This document shows, piece by piece, positions 1 through 11,900 of a DNA stretch of 57,184 nucleotides. The notes under the pieces were generated by a model. It saw only the letters and a list, made by a program, of their open reading frames with translations, did not search any database and was not told the DNA's origin. The DNA is taken from assembly GCA_030267965.1 (NCBI GenBank), contig BRYA01000170.1:9948-67131 (forward strand), read 5' to 3'. A program made the translations under genes and the position numbers. Numbering within the stretch: the first letter of the stretch is position 1; the number at the start of each line of letters is the position of its first letter. This DNA is from Triparma columacea. Its lineage: Eukaryota > Sar > Bolidophyceae > Parmales > Triparmaceae.

Positions 1-255
1 GATTGTTTGCGTTTAGTTGTGGTTCTGTGCTCGGGAGCAAATGAATCCAAACGAAGCCAAATGGGTGGGGACGTCGTTCTGCCTTCTTCAAGTTGGTCAT
101 CTCTATATGGCAGTGGTCTCCTGGGTGACACCCTCGTTGGATAACATTATCCTTGGATGATGTATTCTCTCGTCCGTGTTTTCCTCCCTCCGCTCCTCCC
201 TCCCTTTGAGACTCCTCTACCCTGGCTCGCTCCTTTCATAGTTGGTTTCCCTTTC
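1..255. other. Window edge, no gene seen
   Basis: No open frame or RNA gene I can support. It would be the 3' flank of the small gene ending at 256. Confidence 0.4.
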
Positions 256-534
256 TTACCTCCCAACTAGGTGAAAGTCTCCTCCTTTTGCCTTGAACTT
301 AATAGATGTTGGTCCAACTATGCATAACGGTCCACTAAATGTACCAAATGGGCTGTAGAGAGTTATAAATTGTGATTCTTCTGCTGTCCCAACCATCAGG
401 TTTGCGGATTCAATGTCTCCATTTACTGGGTTTATTGCGTTTAGTTGTAATTCATGTCCAGCTGTTATTTGTATTGTTGTTATTCTACCATCGGATATGT
501 TTCTAGCGAGTAGTCCAGGTTTAGCAGGAGCCAT
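256..534 (-). CDS. Small hypothetical protein (92 aa)
   Basis: I do not recognise this protein. The frame opens with an ATG at 534 (residues MAPAKPGLLARN) and runs 92 codons to a stop at 256. It has alternating polar and hydrophobic residues that look like beta strands, no signal peptide and no membrane helix, and ends in a Lys/Gly-rich tail. The open frame extends upstream of the ATG, but that part is Arg/Glu low complexity from a polypyrimidine stretch, so the ATG after it is the sensible start. It lies head to head with the gene at 635, 100 bp between start codons, the same spacing as other divergent pairs here. Composition and context support it, but without homology it could be spurious. 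Confidence 0.45.
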   Translation of the reverse strand: MAPAKPGLLARNISDGRITTIQITAGHELQLNAINPVNGDIESANLMVGTAEESQFITLYSPFGTFSGPLCIVGPTSIKFKAKGGDFHLVGR

Positions 535-634
535 AGTTTTGTGCTTTTCTCTTCTTTTCTTGGTTCTTCTTCTCTCTCTTCTCTCTTTCTCCTTTTCTCT
601 CCTCTTCTCCTCTTCTCTCCCATATTGTGCCCCA

Positions 635-1384
635 ATGTCTGTAATATCACAATTTCGGAATATGAATATATCACTTAGGATAGCTAGTAGAATAAGTAAC
701 AACGTCAATGGATCAATATTCACCTGTATAGCTTTAAACCCTTCAAATATAAGCCATATCTCCACACACACCCCTTCGACTCACCTCACACAACGAACAT
801 CAATTACTACTCTCAACACTAATACAAGACACTTATCAACCTCTCCACCTCCTGATGATACCGTAGATCCCAAAGTACAATCCCTATTAGCCGACTGGCG
901 TAACGTAAAGTTATCAAAACTCGAAGCCTCCCAGGGTTCCGTTTACACCACCTCCACAACCACAAAGAGGGTCAGGAAGTCCAAGCGTAAGCAGCTCGAG
1001 GAGGCCGCCCTGAACAGCGTTGACATCTCAGGCCTCCAGCCCATGCTCGCGGGGACGCCTGAGGAGACCGAGGCTTTATTGCAGGAGGCGTACGATAACA
1101 TACCAGTCGGGACGGGGAGGAGGGGTAAGAGGAGGGCTCGGAGAATGCGTCGGAAGGCTTTCCTCGTCCAGAAGTCACACCGCCACAAGAAGCTCTGGAG
1201 AATTGCCGCACACGAGAGGAGGATGGAGAAGAGGAGCAGGGTTGCGAGGGAGTGCAGGGAAATGAGGGCGTTGGCTCATGAACTATACCCGGAACATAAT
1301 AAGGGGAAATTCGCGGACCCGAGGGAAAGGATTAGGAGGGAGAGGGAAGAGGTGGAGGGGGGGGTGGAGAAGATAAGCATGTAA
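635..1384 (+). CDS. Basic protein with mitochondrial-type N-terminus (249 aa)
   Basis: I do not recognise the family. The open frame starts earlier (413), but the upstream part is a hydrophobic translation of a pyrimidine-rich promoter stretch, so the ATG at 635 is preferred. Residues 1 to about 70 are rich in Ser, Thr, Asn and Arg with few acidic residues and contain TRHLSTSPPP, which resembles a mitochondrial presequence end. Residues from about 110 are very basic (runs such as KRVRKSKRK and GRRGKRRARRMRRKA), followed by an Arg/Glu helical C-terminus. Such a composition suits an RNA-binding protein, for example a lineage-specific mitoribosomal protein; that is inference. It ends 48 bp from the stop of the convergent glutamate receptor gene. 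Confidence 0.6.
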   Translation: MSVISQFRNMNISLRIASRISNNVNGSIFTCIALNPSNISHISTHTPSTHLTQRTSITTLNTNTRHLSTSPPPDDTVDPKVQSLLADWRNVKLSKLEASQGSVYTTSTTTKRVRKSKRKQLEEAALNSVDISGLQPMLAGTPEETEALLQEAYDNIPVGTGRRGKRRARRMRRKAFLVQKSHRHKKLWRIAAHERRMEKRSRVARECREMRALAHELYPEHNKGKFADPRERIRREREEVEGGVEKISM

Positions 1385-1432
1385 ACCAGGGGTGGTAAAA
1401 AACATGAAACGGGTTGGAAAACATGAAAACCA

Positions 1433-4400
1433 CTACATGACATTGCATTCCTCCTTCTTCTCCTTTATGATCGGTGTATGTTTGTTAAGTCCGCCCTCCG
1501 TCTTTCCCTCTCCCCCCTCTATATTTCTCCCCTCCTCCCCTCCCAACGTTACCCCACCTTCCACCCCTCCCTCACCTCCCCCGCTACGAGCCAAGAGGTC
1601 GAAGGTACTCTTGTTCATTGTCATCTCAACAGCACTCATACGTTTACCCTTTCCCCTAACTTTCTTTTCGTTTGTCTTCCAATCAACCGTTGTTTTTTCG
1701 TCTCTTTTCATCTCCAAAGGAGGCCCCGGTGAAACCATACCCATCTCAGCCATCCTTCCCCCCCCTATTCCCCTACTACTTCCTCTAATTTCCTCCTTAT
1801 CGATATCCGCACTACCCTCTATCCCAAAAGTTTCCCTCCCTTTCTCCGTAAAAAACCCTGCCATCTTAACCTGTCTTTTAATAAACTCATCCTTCGTTGG
1901 TTTCGCCTTCATCATACCCCTGAGTGAGTAGTGTTGTTCAGTGGCGGTTGACATTAGCTCGCTAGCTATGGAGTAACGGGTAAGACGGACACGCTTCTCG
2001 TTCTCCTCCTCCGTTATCTCCTCGAGGGCACGGAGGGTTAACAGCTGGGTGGGGAGGGGGGGGAGAGGGGGAGAGAGAATATTGTAAGGAGGAGGTTAAG
2101 AACGGAGGTTTAGAACGGAGGTTAAGACCGGAGGTTAAGCCCGGAGGTTAAGACCGGAGGTTAAGACCTTCGGTCAAGACCTTCGGTCAAGACCTTCGGT
2201 TAAGACCTTCGGTTAAGATTTTCGGTTAAGATTTTCGGTTAAGACCTGCGGTTAAGACCACTCCCTCACGAATGGCGTCCACCGCCACTCTCTCTCTCTC
2301 GCTCTTACCTCTAAGATCTCCAGGCTGTTGTGTATGATGCTCGTCGTGTACTTGATCCTCTTGGCCTTCCCCTTCCTTTCCGAGGACCGTGTTGTTCCGC
2401 CCGTGTCCGCGTGGTGGATCTGAGCGAGGACGAACGACTGGTTGTACAGCCTCTTCCTCGTGTGCCTCAGGAGCCTCCAGGTAACCATGTCCGTCCTGAG
2501 GTAGTGGTGTGATAGCCGTGTCACGACGTCCTCTATGAAACCTGGGATGTCCTTACATTCGTGCCAGATCGACGTCCACATGTCATTGTCGAACTCGTCT
2601 TGCTCGTCGAGGCACTGAGGGTACTCCTTCCTTATGTAGGAGAGGATGTTAGTCTTGTAGTCGTCCTTCTTGCACCAGCCGCTGCTCACGAGGTGCCTCT
2701 CGAGGGCCTTCCGCGCCTTCTTGTCGTGCGTGAACTCCCAAGCCACAGCCATCACGCAGAGCATCAAGATTATACCTATGAAAGGGAAGAACACGTCCAC
2801 CCCCAGGCTCTGCACCGCCCCTCCCTCCCCCTCGTGGACGCACTGCCCGGTCTTGGCGTAGAGCTTGAGCAGGTCGTCCATGTTGTTCTCGCCGTAGCAG
2901 GCGCCGGACTTCATGGTGGACTTGCAGTTTCGGAGCTGCTGGATCCAGTAGGATATCACGTCCCGCTCGACGACGAGGTCGGAACGAAGACCGACCCCCA
3001 TGTCGACGTTACCGAAGCTAAGATAGGAGGGACAGGACGAGACGAGACGAGACGAGACGAGACGATGGGGTGAGGGAAAATAATAACAAGCATGCCCGCC
3101 CACCGAGCCAAACCTGACCCCTCCCTACCCTACCCACCTCAACGGCTCTCCCACGATCTTTGCGCCGCTGTTGCAGTAGAGTGGAGAGTTGGTCGTGTAG
3201 ATGGAGAAGGGGAGAGCGTCAATGAGACTGGAGCACTTCCCGCTCTTCAAGTCGTTGAAGAGTTCTTCGTAGCTACCGGGCCCTTCAAGCACCTTAAGTT
3301 TCGGGTACGCCTTCCCTAGCCAGCTGGCATATGCGGTGCTGCCCTTTACGCATACCTCCTTGAGGCCTTCCGTGTACTGCAGCGTCTGCAGCTCCTCGAT
3401 GCTGGAAAAGAGGGTGTGGTGCTCTTCCTTGCCCAGTTGGGCGGCGAGGTTGGCGGTGTAACTTGCCATCCAGATTAGGCAGAAGAAGCAGAAGACGTTG
3501 TTGATAAACTTTCCCCGGGACGTGAGCGGGTCGAGGCAGTCATGAGCGGTGAGTGAGAGGAGAACCTTCTCTACGTAGTCGTAAATCGTGTGCGAGAAGG
3601 CTTCGCTGGTGAAGTAACCGAAAGCCGATTGAGGCTTCACGTTAAACTCCTGTGTCGCGGAGGGAAACGACGACCAGTAACGTGGTTTAAAAAAAGTAAG
3701 TTATAATCTCGGCAGTAGCAGCTTGGGCGTTTCTCACACCCATAAACTCACCTCGTTTCGTATAATATCGCACTGAGTCCTTACAGTTAGTGAGGCGACA
3801 CCGTTGGCCGTAAACCTGTTGGTATCGTTCAGCATCCCGTGCTCTATTGTCCAGAATGTTAAGGACACCATCATCATTAGCACAACGGTAACCGCCCACA
3901 TGGTCCACGTAAATGGAGAAAAGAGAACCTGCATATTGTCCAAAATATCGTTGATGAGGCTCTTTTCTGCCTTTCCCGTAGCCGTCAATGTTACCCCAAC
4001 ATCGCTTATGAATGGTACTGTCATTAAGTTCGTAGCCAGGCGGCCTGGAGTGATGTAATACAGCGCCCAGTACATGTCTGACCTGCCGCTAGTCACGTCG
4101 TCGCTGCCGCAGTTGTACTGAACAGCGTACTGCGAGTCTTTCGCTGTGTCCTCAGTGCTGTGGTTGCAGTTTTCGCCGTGGCCAGTGGGGGGGCTGAGAG
4201 TGTACGTGAAACCAGCCTTCTTTGCAACCCAAGCGACCATGTCAATGACCATACCCTCCCATTCTTCAGGCGGGAGCAGGTCGGTGTCGGAGCCTTCATA
4301 TCCCATGCCAACATAGCCTTCGGCATGGATCATTGTGATATTATAATGCTTCCCCTTGAGGTCATTGAGGGGGTCGATACCAGAAGATAGGCCGCAGTAG

Positions 4401-4438
4401 AGGAGAAGCAGTAGGAAGAGGAGGTTGGGTGGCGACAT
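1433..4438 (-). CDS. Ionotropic glutamate receptor-like channel (4 exons, 839 aa)
   Basis: Ligand-gated cation channel of the iGluR/GLR superfamily, expected in the plasma membrane. Exons on the minus strand: 4438-3752, 3649-3138, 3017-2309, 2044-1433; phases agree throughout. Signal peptide 1-20; ligand-binding lobe S1 about 28-172 with the conserved Arg of the ITPGR stretch (R133); M1 about 177-198; re-entrant pore segment about 250-275; M3 about 277-300 carrying the diagnostic SYTANLAA motif (292-299); S2 lobe about 310-460; M4 about 473-494; then a 345-residue charged cytoplasmic tail. The large N-terminal domain of animal receptors is absent, since S1 starts right after the signal peptide. 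Intron 3 (2045-2308) is mostly a minisatellite. The ligand cannot be told from sequence. The last exon is assigned by phase match and acceptor only, so the tail is less certain than the core. Confidence 0.88.
2091..2259. repeat. 14-bp minisatellite inside receptor intron
   Basis: About twelve degenerate copies of a 14-base unit, GACCGGAGGTTAAG and its variant GACCTTCGGTTAAG, fill most of intron 3 of the glutamate receptor gene. Copies fall into two blocks, GGAGG-type first and TTCGG-type second, which suggests stepwise expansion. Confidence 0.9.
3036..3065. repeat. GACGA pentanucleotide microsatellite
   Basis: Six perfect copies of GACGA lie in the pyrimidine tract (minus strand) just upstream of the acceptor of exon 3 of the glutamate receptor gene. 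Confidence 0.9.
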
Positions 4439-4513
4439 AACCCTAACTCTTTATAGGAATGTACCTGTATATAATGGAATAACAGAGACAAATTTCATTA
4501 AATTCTGGAACAA

Positions 4514-4723
4514 AATTTTCGATGAAGAACCATTCAAGGCAATTTAACTTCCAGTCCCAAGTCCATGTCTTCACCATCGTCGTCGGCATCTCCCCCTTCC
4601 AGCTTCCCGTCAATGTTGTAATTTTCGATGAAGACCAATTCAAGGCAATTTAACTTCCAGTCCCAAGTCCATGTCTTCACCATCGTCGTCGGCATCTCCC
4701 CCTTCTAGCTTCCCGTCAATGTT
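4514..4723. repeat. 106-bp tandem duplication over a gene 3' end
   Basis: Two near-identical copies with period 106 bp: about 4514-4617 and 4620-4723. The second copy holds the last codons and stop of the PX/RA/PH/Sec6-like gene; the first copy sits behind that stop and so is a duplicated gene end now in the 3' UTR. Copies differ by a few bases, for example CCATT against CAATT. Confidence 0.9.
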
Positions 4724-7700
4724 GGCCTCTTCCAGCGCTTGCCTCCTTACCCTCTCTTCCTCCTCCTTTCCTATCGAGCTTCCTCTCCTCACCACGAAGC
4801 CTCCCCCCCCCATTCCTTTTGTCGATCCCCTCTTCCCCAGCGCCTTTTGGTAGATTATGTCCCTCTTCCTCTCCCTCAAGGCCATCAAGTTCAACAAATA
4901 TGGGGACTTTTCGTCGTGGATCAAATCATCTCCAAAGCTGACCTTTGCGATCTTAAGCTGCTGCACCACTCCCTTTGTCGTTTCAATTCCATCCTTGCGC
5001 ATCATTAGAACGCATTCCACGACCCTACTTGAGGAACTCCCGAAGCTCTTGACTAGCTTGCTCATCCAAAAGTCTACGATCATTTCAGCGTCGCAGGTGC
5101 AAAGCTGCAAAACCTGCTTCAAGACCTCGAGCTCGCGCTCCATGAGATAGCTGGGCATGAGATCCCCGAACTCCTCAAAGAGCCCCTCAAAGACTTCGCC
5201 GTCCTCCCGTATCTGCCTCAGTAGAGCGCCCCCCTCGTCGAGCGTGGGCTTGCTGTTGAGAAGCACCTCCAGATAGCACTTCACCACCCTGTGCAGACTC
5301 TTCTTAAGCACGACACCAACCAAGCTCTGGTCGCACAGCCAGAGCTTGATGTCCGTGCCGCAGCTTCTCAGCATCACCTTCAAGTCCCCAAGTCCCCCGT
5401 CTCTCTGCCCAAAGACTGTTGCCTTGAGCTCCTCCTCAATGTCTGTGCACATCACCCCGACAATGCCCTCCAGCGCCTTGTTGGAGAGGGAACTGAAGAG
5501 CATGATGACGTCGCTTATCTTGTCAGACACCTTTTCGGCGGCTTCTGGGGTCAAGTTGTCAGTCATACCGCCCTGCTCCTGCAGCAGGTCCGCAAACCTG
5601 AAGCAGTCGTTGCCGAACACGCACATTCTTTCCACACTCAGCTCGTCGACCCCCCCCTCGTCGTCGAATTTTTGCGATAGCTCCATTTGAAACTTCTCCA
5701 GCAACCCAATGCAAAGGCAGCAAATCTTCTCAGTGTTCCTCCCCTGAAGCCTCGTAAGTGCGAGCTGCAGCTGGAGGCCCACGCAGCCAATCAAGTCCTC
5801 GGGCCACGAGCTGATCTTGCTGCCGTCGTGTATGGTGCTGATGGTGTGGGAGTTTCCGTTCGCCAGTATCCTCTTTTGCCACTCCAGCTGCAACGACGAG
5901 ACTTGTTTGCTATACTTAACAAACAAGTCCGCTTCTATCGCCAAGAACTCGGAGCTCAGACTGTGTATCCCGAACCTGTGGTGTGTGGGGGGGCGAATGG
6001 AGTTAGCTTACGTGCAGATAGGGGGAACGAACCAGACAGAAACGGGTCTCCACGACACCCCTCCCGCTCACCTCCCCATGATGTGCTTGTGGTTGTCCGC
6101 CCAGCTAAGCAAATTCAGCAACTCGTCAACGTCCAAATTGTCTTTATGAGAACGGTAGAAGACACCGACCTTTTGGTTTATTCTCTCCTCAACCGCCCTC
6201 TGGAAGAGGCTGAGCACGTTGAACTCCGGGGGCAACATAGGCACCAAGTCGTCAACGACAATGTAAAGTGAATCTATCATGCTCTTGACTGTCCTCAATA
6301 GCTCTTCCACCTCCCCACCTCCATCGCCCCCCTTCCCTCCCCCCCCGTTCGCCTCCAAGTCGTCGTTGATAGCATTGTGCCACGACTCGGCATCCTCCCC
6401 CCCATCCCCCTCTCCTTCCCCCCCCGTCTCTCCACCCAAGCGTAACTCTATTGCATTCTCGACCTCCTTCACCGTCTCGGGGGAGTGCAACATGTGCTCA
6501 CTGCTCAAGCACTGTACCACGGCCATGAGCAAGTCGGGCCTTTGCACGGGCAGCGTCATGTGCGTCCTCAGACTCTTCAGCAACCAGGACCTGAACATAT
6601 TCGTCCAGCGCTCCCCTAACCCGAGTAAGTTGGTGTAAAGGATCTGCATCGCCGACACGAGCTCGTAGGCCTGCGTTAAGTGGTCGGCGCTAACCGCAGC
6701 GTTCTTCAACGCCTGGGTCAAATAGTCAGTGTCGAATCTGTTAAAAAACTCGTCCACCATAGCAACGTTATCGATGAAGATTCTCGCCGTGATCTTTCTG
6801 TTGTTGTTCATGTCAAACTGGTCAGTGTCGAACAGCAGATCAGTAGCGGCGTCGAAATTGTCCTCGTCTCTTTCCTCCCCTCCTCCACCCTCCTCCTCCC
6901 CACTTTCTTCTGCCTCCTCATCCTCTCCGGCCCCAAAGCCCATGACCAACTTCGTTCTAAGCTCTTGAATTCCCTCGAACCATTCTTCGAAGCATGACTT
7001 TGAGGGCGCGTGAAGAATGACCCTCGAGGTCCCCGAAACGACGGTGAACGCCAACTCCCTGCCGCTCCTCACCACCCTGGTCACGTCGCTGAGGTTAAGG
7101 CAGAACTTGTTCTCGATTTCTTCTCCCCCCCTCGGCTCATTGTAGTAGTAACTAAGGTCCCCGTTGCCCTTGAGCACAAAATAGCGGTTGTTCCATACTC
7201 TCCTGTAGTCACTCAGCTTTTCGAGCCAACCACAGAGCACAATGGACTCGTCTGAGGCCTTATCTGGGGCCTCCGGTGTTTTGCGCCGAGGCTCCCTTTT
7301 CTTTTGACTTGTTTTTCCACCGCTGCCGTTTGTCCCACTCTTACCTCCACCAATCTCCCCCCTCCCCCTCTTCTTTAGAATATTTCTCAGGACGTCGTAC
7401 TTTTTATTAAGCTTGGCATACTTTTCTCTCAGCTCCTTGAGCTCCCCGGCCTCCTCCCTCGTGCTCTCCCCTCCGGGAAGCAGGGCGGAGCAATTGGGGG
7501 GCGCTGCTCCAGGCGATGACACCAGGTAGCTGGAGTCCAAAGTGTCGGCGCCGTTGACGTGGGTTGGGCTGCTCATGACAGAGTGGTACATGTCGGTGCT
7601 CCTGACGCTTCCCATGCTCACCATGCCCATCATACTTGCGCCACCGGACGACGGGATAGCGACGCTGCTGTTTCCGTGCGTGTCGGCGCTGAAATTCCTC

Positions 7701-8874
7701 TCCCGCAGCGGGGCAGCACTCCTCACACGGCCAATGTTTTTACCTCCGCTCACCAGGGTCTCGTCCATGTTGTAAATGGGAACTACGAACTTGCTCCTCT
7801 CGAAGCCTGCCTCTTCCCACTGCTGAATGATCGTCGCTACGCTCTCGTCGTCTCGGAGCAATCTCAGCTGACTTGCGACCCTAACGTCGCTCTCCACCTC
7901 AAACAAGGCAACGGAGAGGTGGGGTGATATCTTGCTCGTTATTTCCTTCACTGTCGATCTGCCCGAGTATTTCACGGCTTTACAGGTGCAATCAAGGAAG
8001 TAAACCCGAATGAGTGTGGGTGAGACGATGCTCGAAGCCTCCATAAGCTTGTTCTTTCGCTCCTGCAGGTACTTCTGCTGGTCATCCTTGGCGCCCGTCG
8101 CGGGGAGGGAGGGGGCTAAGTGGGAGCCGATTTCAAGAAAAGTTTCCACGAGCTTGATCGTATGGTCTCCCTGTTCATTCAGCGAAAGGCTGTGGCAGAC
8201 TTGGACGAGCGCCTGCAGGTAGGCTTCGAGCTGTGGAAGGGGAAGGGAGGGGAGGGGAGGGGAGGGGAGAGAGGGATGGAGAATGGGTTAGAAAGGGGAG
8301 AGGGGGGGGAGGGGGGGAGGAAGGTGGGGGGGGAATCAAATTATCTGCCCCCCCTCTATATGACCGCCCGCCAGCCCGAACACACCTCGACCCTTCTCCT
8401 CTCTTTCTGTGACTCAGTGAGCTTAAACGTTGTCTTTCCTGGGAAGGGAGGGAGAGAGTAAAAGCTGTCGTCACTCGATAAAACAGAGTCTACGCTCCTT
8501 TCACTGCCGGCGTTCGACCTATAGCTGGTGCTCACTTCCTTGCCTTTGCTGGCGCTTGACATACTTCTCAACCTCCTGCCACTTGATGTGAGGTTGCTCT
8601 TCTTCATCCCCGAGGCGACCGAAGACTGAAACGCGTGCAACGTCGAATATCGGGTATGAATACTGTATGTAGTTGTTCTATCGTTGAGGGCTTTAGTCTG
8701 CGTTTAATGGTGGGGGAGATTGAGGTGAGAAGTTGGGAATCCCTGTCGGCATATTGGCAGACAATAACTCACATCTCCGATAGTTACGGTAACAACGTAG
8801 AACGTTGCCATCTTCCCGCCGTCGGTCTTCTCAATTAACGAGGGGGTGGTCACCCGGACGTCTCTCCAATCCAT
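4640..8874 (-). CDS. PX-like/RA/PH/Sec6-like multidomain protein (4 exons, 1278 aa)
   Basis: Probable membrane-targeted Ras effector linked to vesicle tethering. Exons: 8874-8773, 8625-8386, 8230-6072, 5975-4640, all in phase. Residues 1-150 resemble a PX domain (VRVTTP near the start, YVVTVTIG, the LPPFPGK proline stretch, then RRRVE joined to LEAYLQALVQ), but the usual RRYSDF region is not visible and a Ser-rich segment takes its place. A Ras-association-type domain spans about 186-267, a coiled coil about 372-403, and a clear PH domain about 443-541 (LCGWLEKL, WNNRYFVLKG, closing Trp in FEEWFEG). From about 570 the protein is helical and resembles the exocyst Sec6 family (LLNLLSW, LFVKY, LEWQKRI spacing). 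The track's upstream GTG was rejected; ATG at 8874 is used. PH is secure, RA likely, Sec6 and PX tentative. Confidence 0.78.
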
Positions 8875-8960
8875 CCTGGGGTCCTTCACAGAAATTTATA
8901 GAGCCACAGCATTTTTTCACCTTGGATCTATCTGGTGAAAAGAGACGTTTTTCCACCTAG
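8875..8960. promoter_or_regulatory. 86-bp shared intergenic promoter of Ras effector/Ras GEF pair
   Basis: Only 86 bases separate the start codons of two divergent genes with linked predicted roles. It contains an AT-rich stretch around 8890-8915 and the palindromic-looking CACCTTGGATC and GGTGAAAAG elements. That it drives both genes is inference from spacing. Confidence 0.55.
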
Positions 8961-11900
8961 ATGAGCGGTAAAAAGTGGGTCCCGCGCGGTCCACCACCTC
9001 CTCCTCCTGTGGGCAAGGATCCCAAGCTGGAGAGAGCGTCTCAAAAGCTGGGTAGAGCAGTCTCTGGAATGTAAGTTATAGGTTCTTCGCAATCTCTTTT
9101 GTCCATTCTGACCCCCCCTCCTCCCAGAACGCCGCCAACATATACGCCACCGCCACTACCTCCACCTCCAATTCTCCCCCCTGGGCAAGGGCCGGCCCCA
9201 GTAGTTCGTGAGGTTGTCGTTTCAAGAGAGTCGGAGACTCCTACGCCTCCGCCCCCTCCCATAATGGTCAAGCCGCCGTCGGACGACAATTCTTCCTACG
9301 CGTCGGGTGAAATCTCACCCCCGCCCCCTCCCGTGGTTCCCAACCTTGCCGATGGAGGTTCCTCCTTCGCGTCAGAGAGTTCTTCTCCACCCCCCCCACC
9401 CCTAAACCCAGGCCTTAGCAAAACGACGTCTTCGACGTCTTCGGGGGGCAACCGGGCTCGCAAAACTAACATGAAAAGGCGAAGCGTGACTAACCTTTCA
9501 AAGGCAAAAACTAAGCAGGAGAGCATGAGAGAGCTCAAGTCACTCCTCCTTGAGAGCTCATACGATGAAATAAACTCAGATTACCTGTGGAAGGGGGCTG
9601 GGGGGTCTGATGGGTCTGATACCAAGAACAAGAGCTACCTCCGGAAAGATACGTCTGACCTTGCAATTACGTCGCCAGAAGACGGTTACGCGAATGATGA
9701 CATTACCAGCACGGTTCACTCAAAGCATGCCATGAGCATCGTGGATGAAGGCAAGGCCGGGTCGAGTGATTACTTCGATGAGAGCGTCGTCGACATATTG
9801 GACGACTCCTTTGCGTCTGCTAACATGGAGGAGTCTACTTCAACGCCCGTGTGGAAGGGTTTTCTTGAGAAGAAGTCGCCGTCCATATTCAAGGGGTGGC
9901 AAAAGAGATTCGTCGTGATCGGCGAAGGGGGCACGATGACTTACAGGAAGGTAGAGGAGAGTGAAGAGATCTCGGGGGAGGTCCCCCTCGTTGGCACCAA
10001 GGCCGCTTGGACTCAGCCGAAGAAGGACGGCGACTACCGCACGCTCGAGATACAGAGCATGAACTCAAAGGACCGGGTATTTTCGTTCCGGACAAAGTCC
10101 AAAATGGACGCGATTATCATTACGACGATCCTTTCCGAAACAATCCACACTCAGAACATGAAGAAGGTCATCAAGCTCTGCAAGGATGCCGACGGAGAGG
10201 ATAGCGACGACGACGACGACGACGACGATCTGGACGAGGACGCCGGGGGCTACGACGATGATGGCAATGGCGATGCTGCTGGTGGAGGGGATAACGATGG
10301 CGAGGAGGAGCAGGTGAGAATTTCAAATACAAAAGGATGCGCAATTCAATTCAAAGAAATTGACACGACCCTTGTCGACCCACAGGATCCTTCGAGGGTG
10401 CTCACGAAGATACTTGACTACGCCACTCCCGAGGCTAGGTCTAAGCTTGTGACTTACGTCTCCGCCACGTCGAGCAACACTCTCCTTCATATTTGCGCCA
10501 AAAGTGGAAACCACAAGTGCGCTTCCAACATCCTGAAGTTCATGCCAGCGGAGTTCGTCGATGCCAAAGACAATTCTCAGATGACTGCGGCCCAAGTTGC
10601 TTGCCTCAACCAGTTCAACAGAACAGCTCTTGCCATTCTAAACTGCCCACACTTTGACCCGATGATGAAGGGCGAGACTGGAGACACATACTTGAACTTC
10701 GCCTCCAAGTGCAAGCGCTCCGTAGTGAGGAAACTTATAGACCTCGGGGTCGACGTTTTGGAGAGCAACGTTATGGGAAATACCCCTCTGCACGAGATGG
10801 CGGGCTACAACAACGTCGAGGGCGTCGAGGAGCTCCTAAAGGCCAACAAGGAAATAGTCAACATCCAAGGGTCCAAGGACGGATATACCGCCTTGCACTG
10901 GGCTGCGAGGGCCGGCGCTAGCGAGTGTGTGGACGCGCTACTCGCGAACGGTGCGGATTGCAGTATGCCCGGTCACACAGGCAACACTCCTTTGCATGTT
11001 TGCATAAGTCACTACGTTGGCAAAAGCAATTACAAGAATCAGGTGAGGCGACAGACAGATGCACAGTGTCGTTACAGTACAAAAACTAACTTGCCCCTTT
11101 CTCTCGCCGTTTTCGCTCATCGCAGAACAAGGACAAGGAAATTACTTATCACAAGAAGTTCACGCGCTGTGTTATATCTCTCGTAAACGGCGGGGCGCAG
11201 TTGGAGGACTTGAGCCGCGCAGGGAGAAGCGCCCTCGCCGAGCTCTGCCACATTACGCCGGAGTTCGTGCAGAAGAATATAGGTGGCGAGGAGGCGTTTA
11301 AGTCCATGCTGGAAAAGGGTGCCAAGGTGAATGTGAGGTCATCCAAGGGCCTGATGCCTCTTCACTATGCTGCGAAGGAAGGAAACTACGCCCTCGTGAA
11401 GCTGCTCATAGACTACGGCGCCGATGTCAACGCGCAGGGCTCTGATGGTGACACTGCCCTTGGCTATGTGGAATCCCAGCTCAAGGAGGAGGGAGCTCAG
11501 ATAAAATACGGGGTCGTTTTTGCGTTCCTGAACCAGACTGTCACGGCCTTGTTGGAAGGCGGGGCGATAAGGAGGGCGCACTGTGACATTGCGATAGAGG
11601 AGAACACAAGCGAGATTATCTACATGAGGAATAACGTCGACGGAACGTACCAGATGAGGGCAGCCAACGTTCCCGCCATGATTGCTCGTTTGACACACCG
11701 CGCTTTTTACAGCCCGCACGACGTCAGCAGCTTCCTCCTACAGTACCACAAGTTCACCACCCCGCTGCAGATCCTGGGCTGCCTCAAGGGGCGGTTCTTC
11801 CCCAAGAATGTGACGGACACTTTCAATGAGGATGACGGAAGCGACGACGACGACGACGACGAGAACTTCACCCTGCTCGGTGAGAGGCGCAGCGTGCTGT

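Noticed and set aside
1392..1931. 179-codon plus-strand frame, hydrophobic and Pro/Ser-rich
   Set aside because: It is the antisense of the charged cytoplasmic tail exon of the glutamate receptor; the minus frame continues upstream across a good acceptor in phase.
5687..6271. 194-codon plus-strand frame
   Set aside because: Antisense of the Sec6-like gene and spanning its exon 3/4 junction; no recognisable motif.
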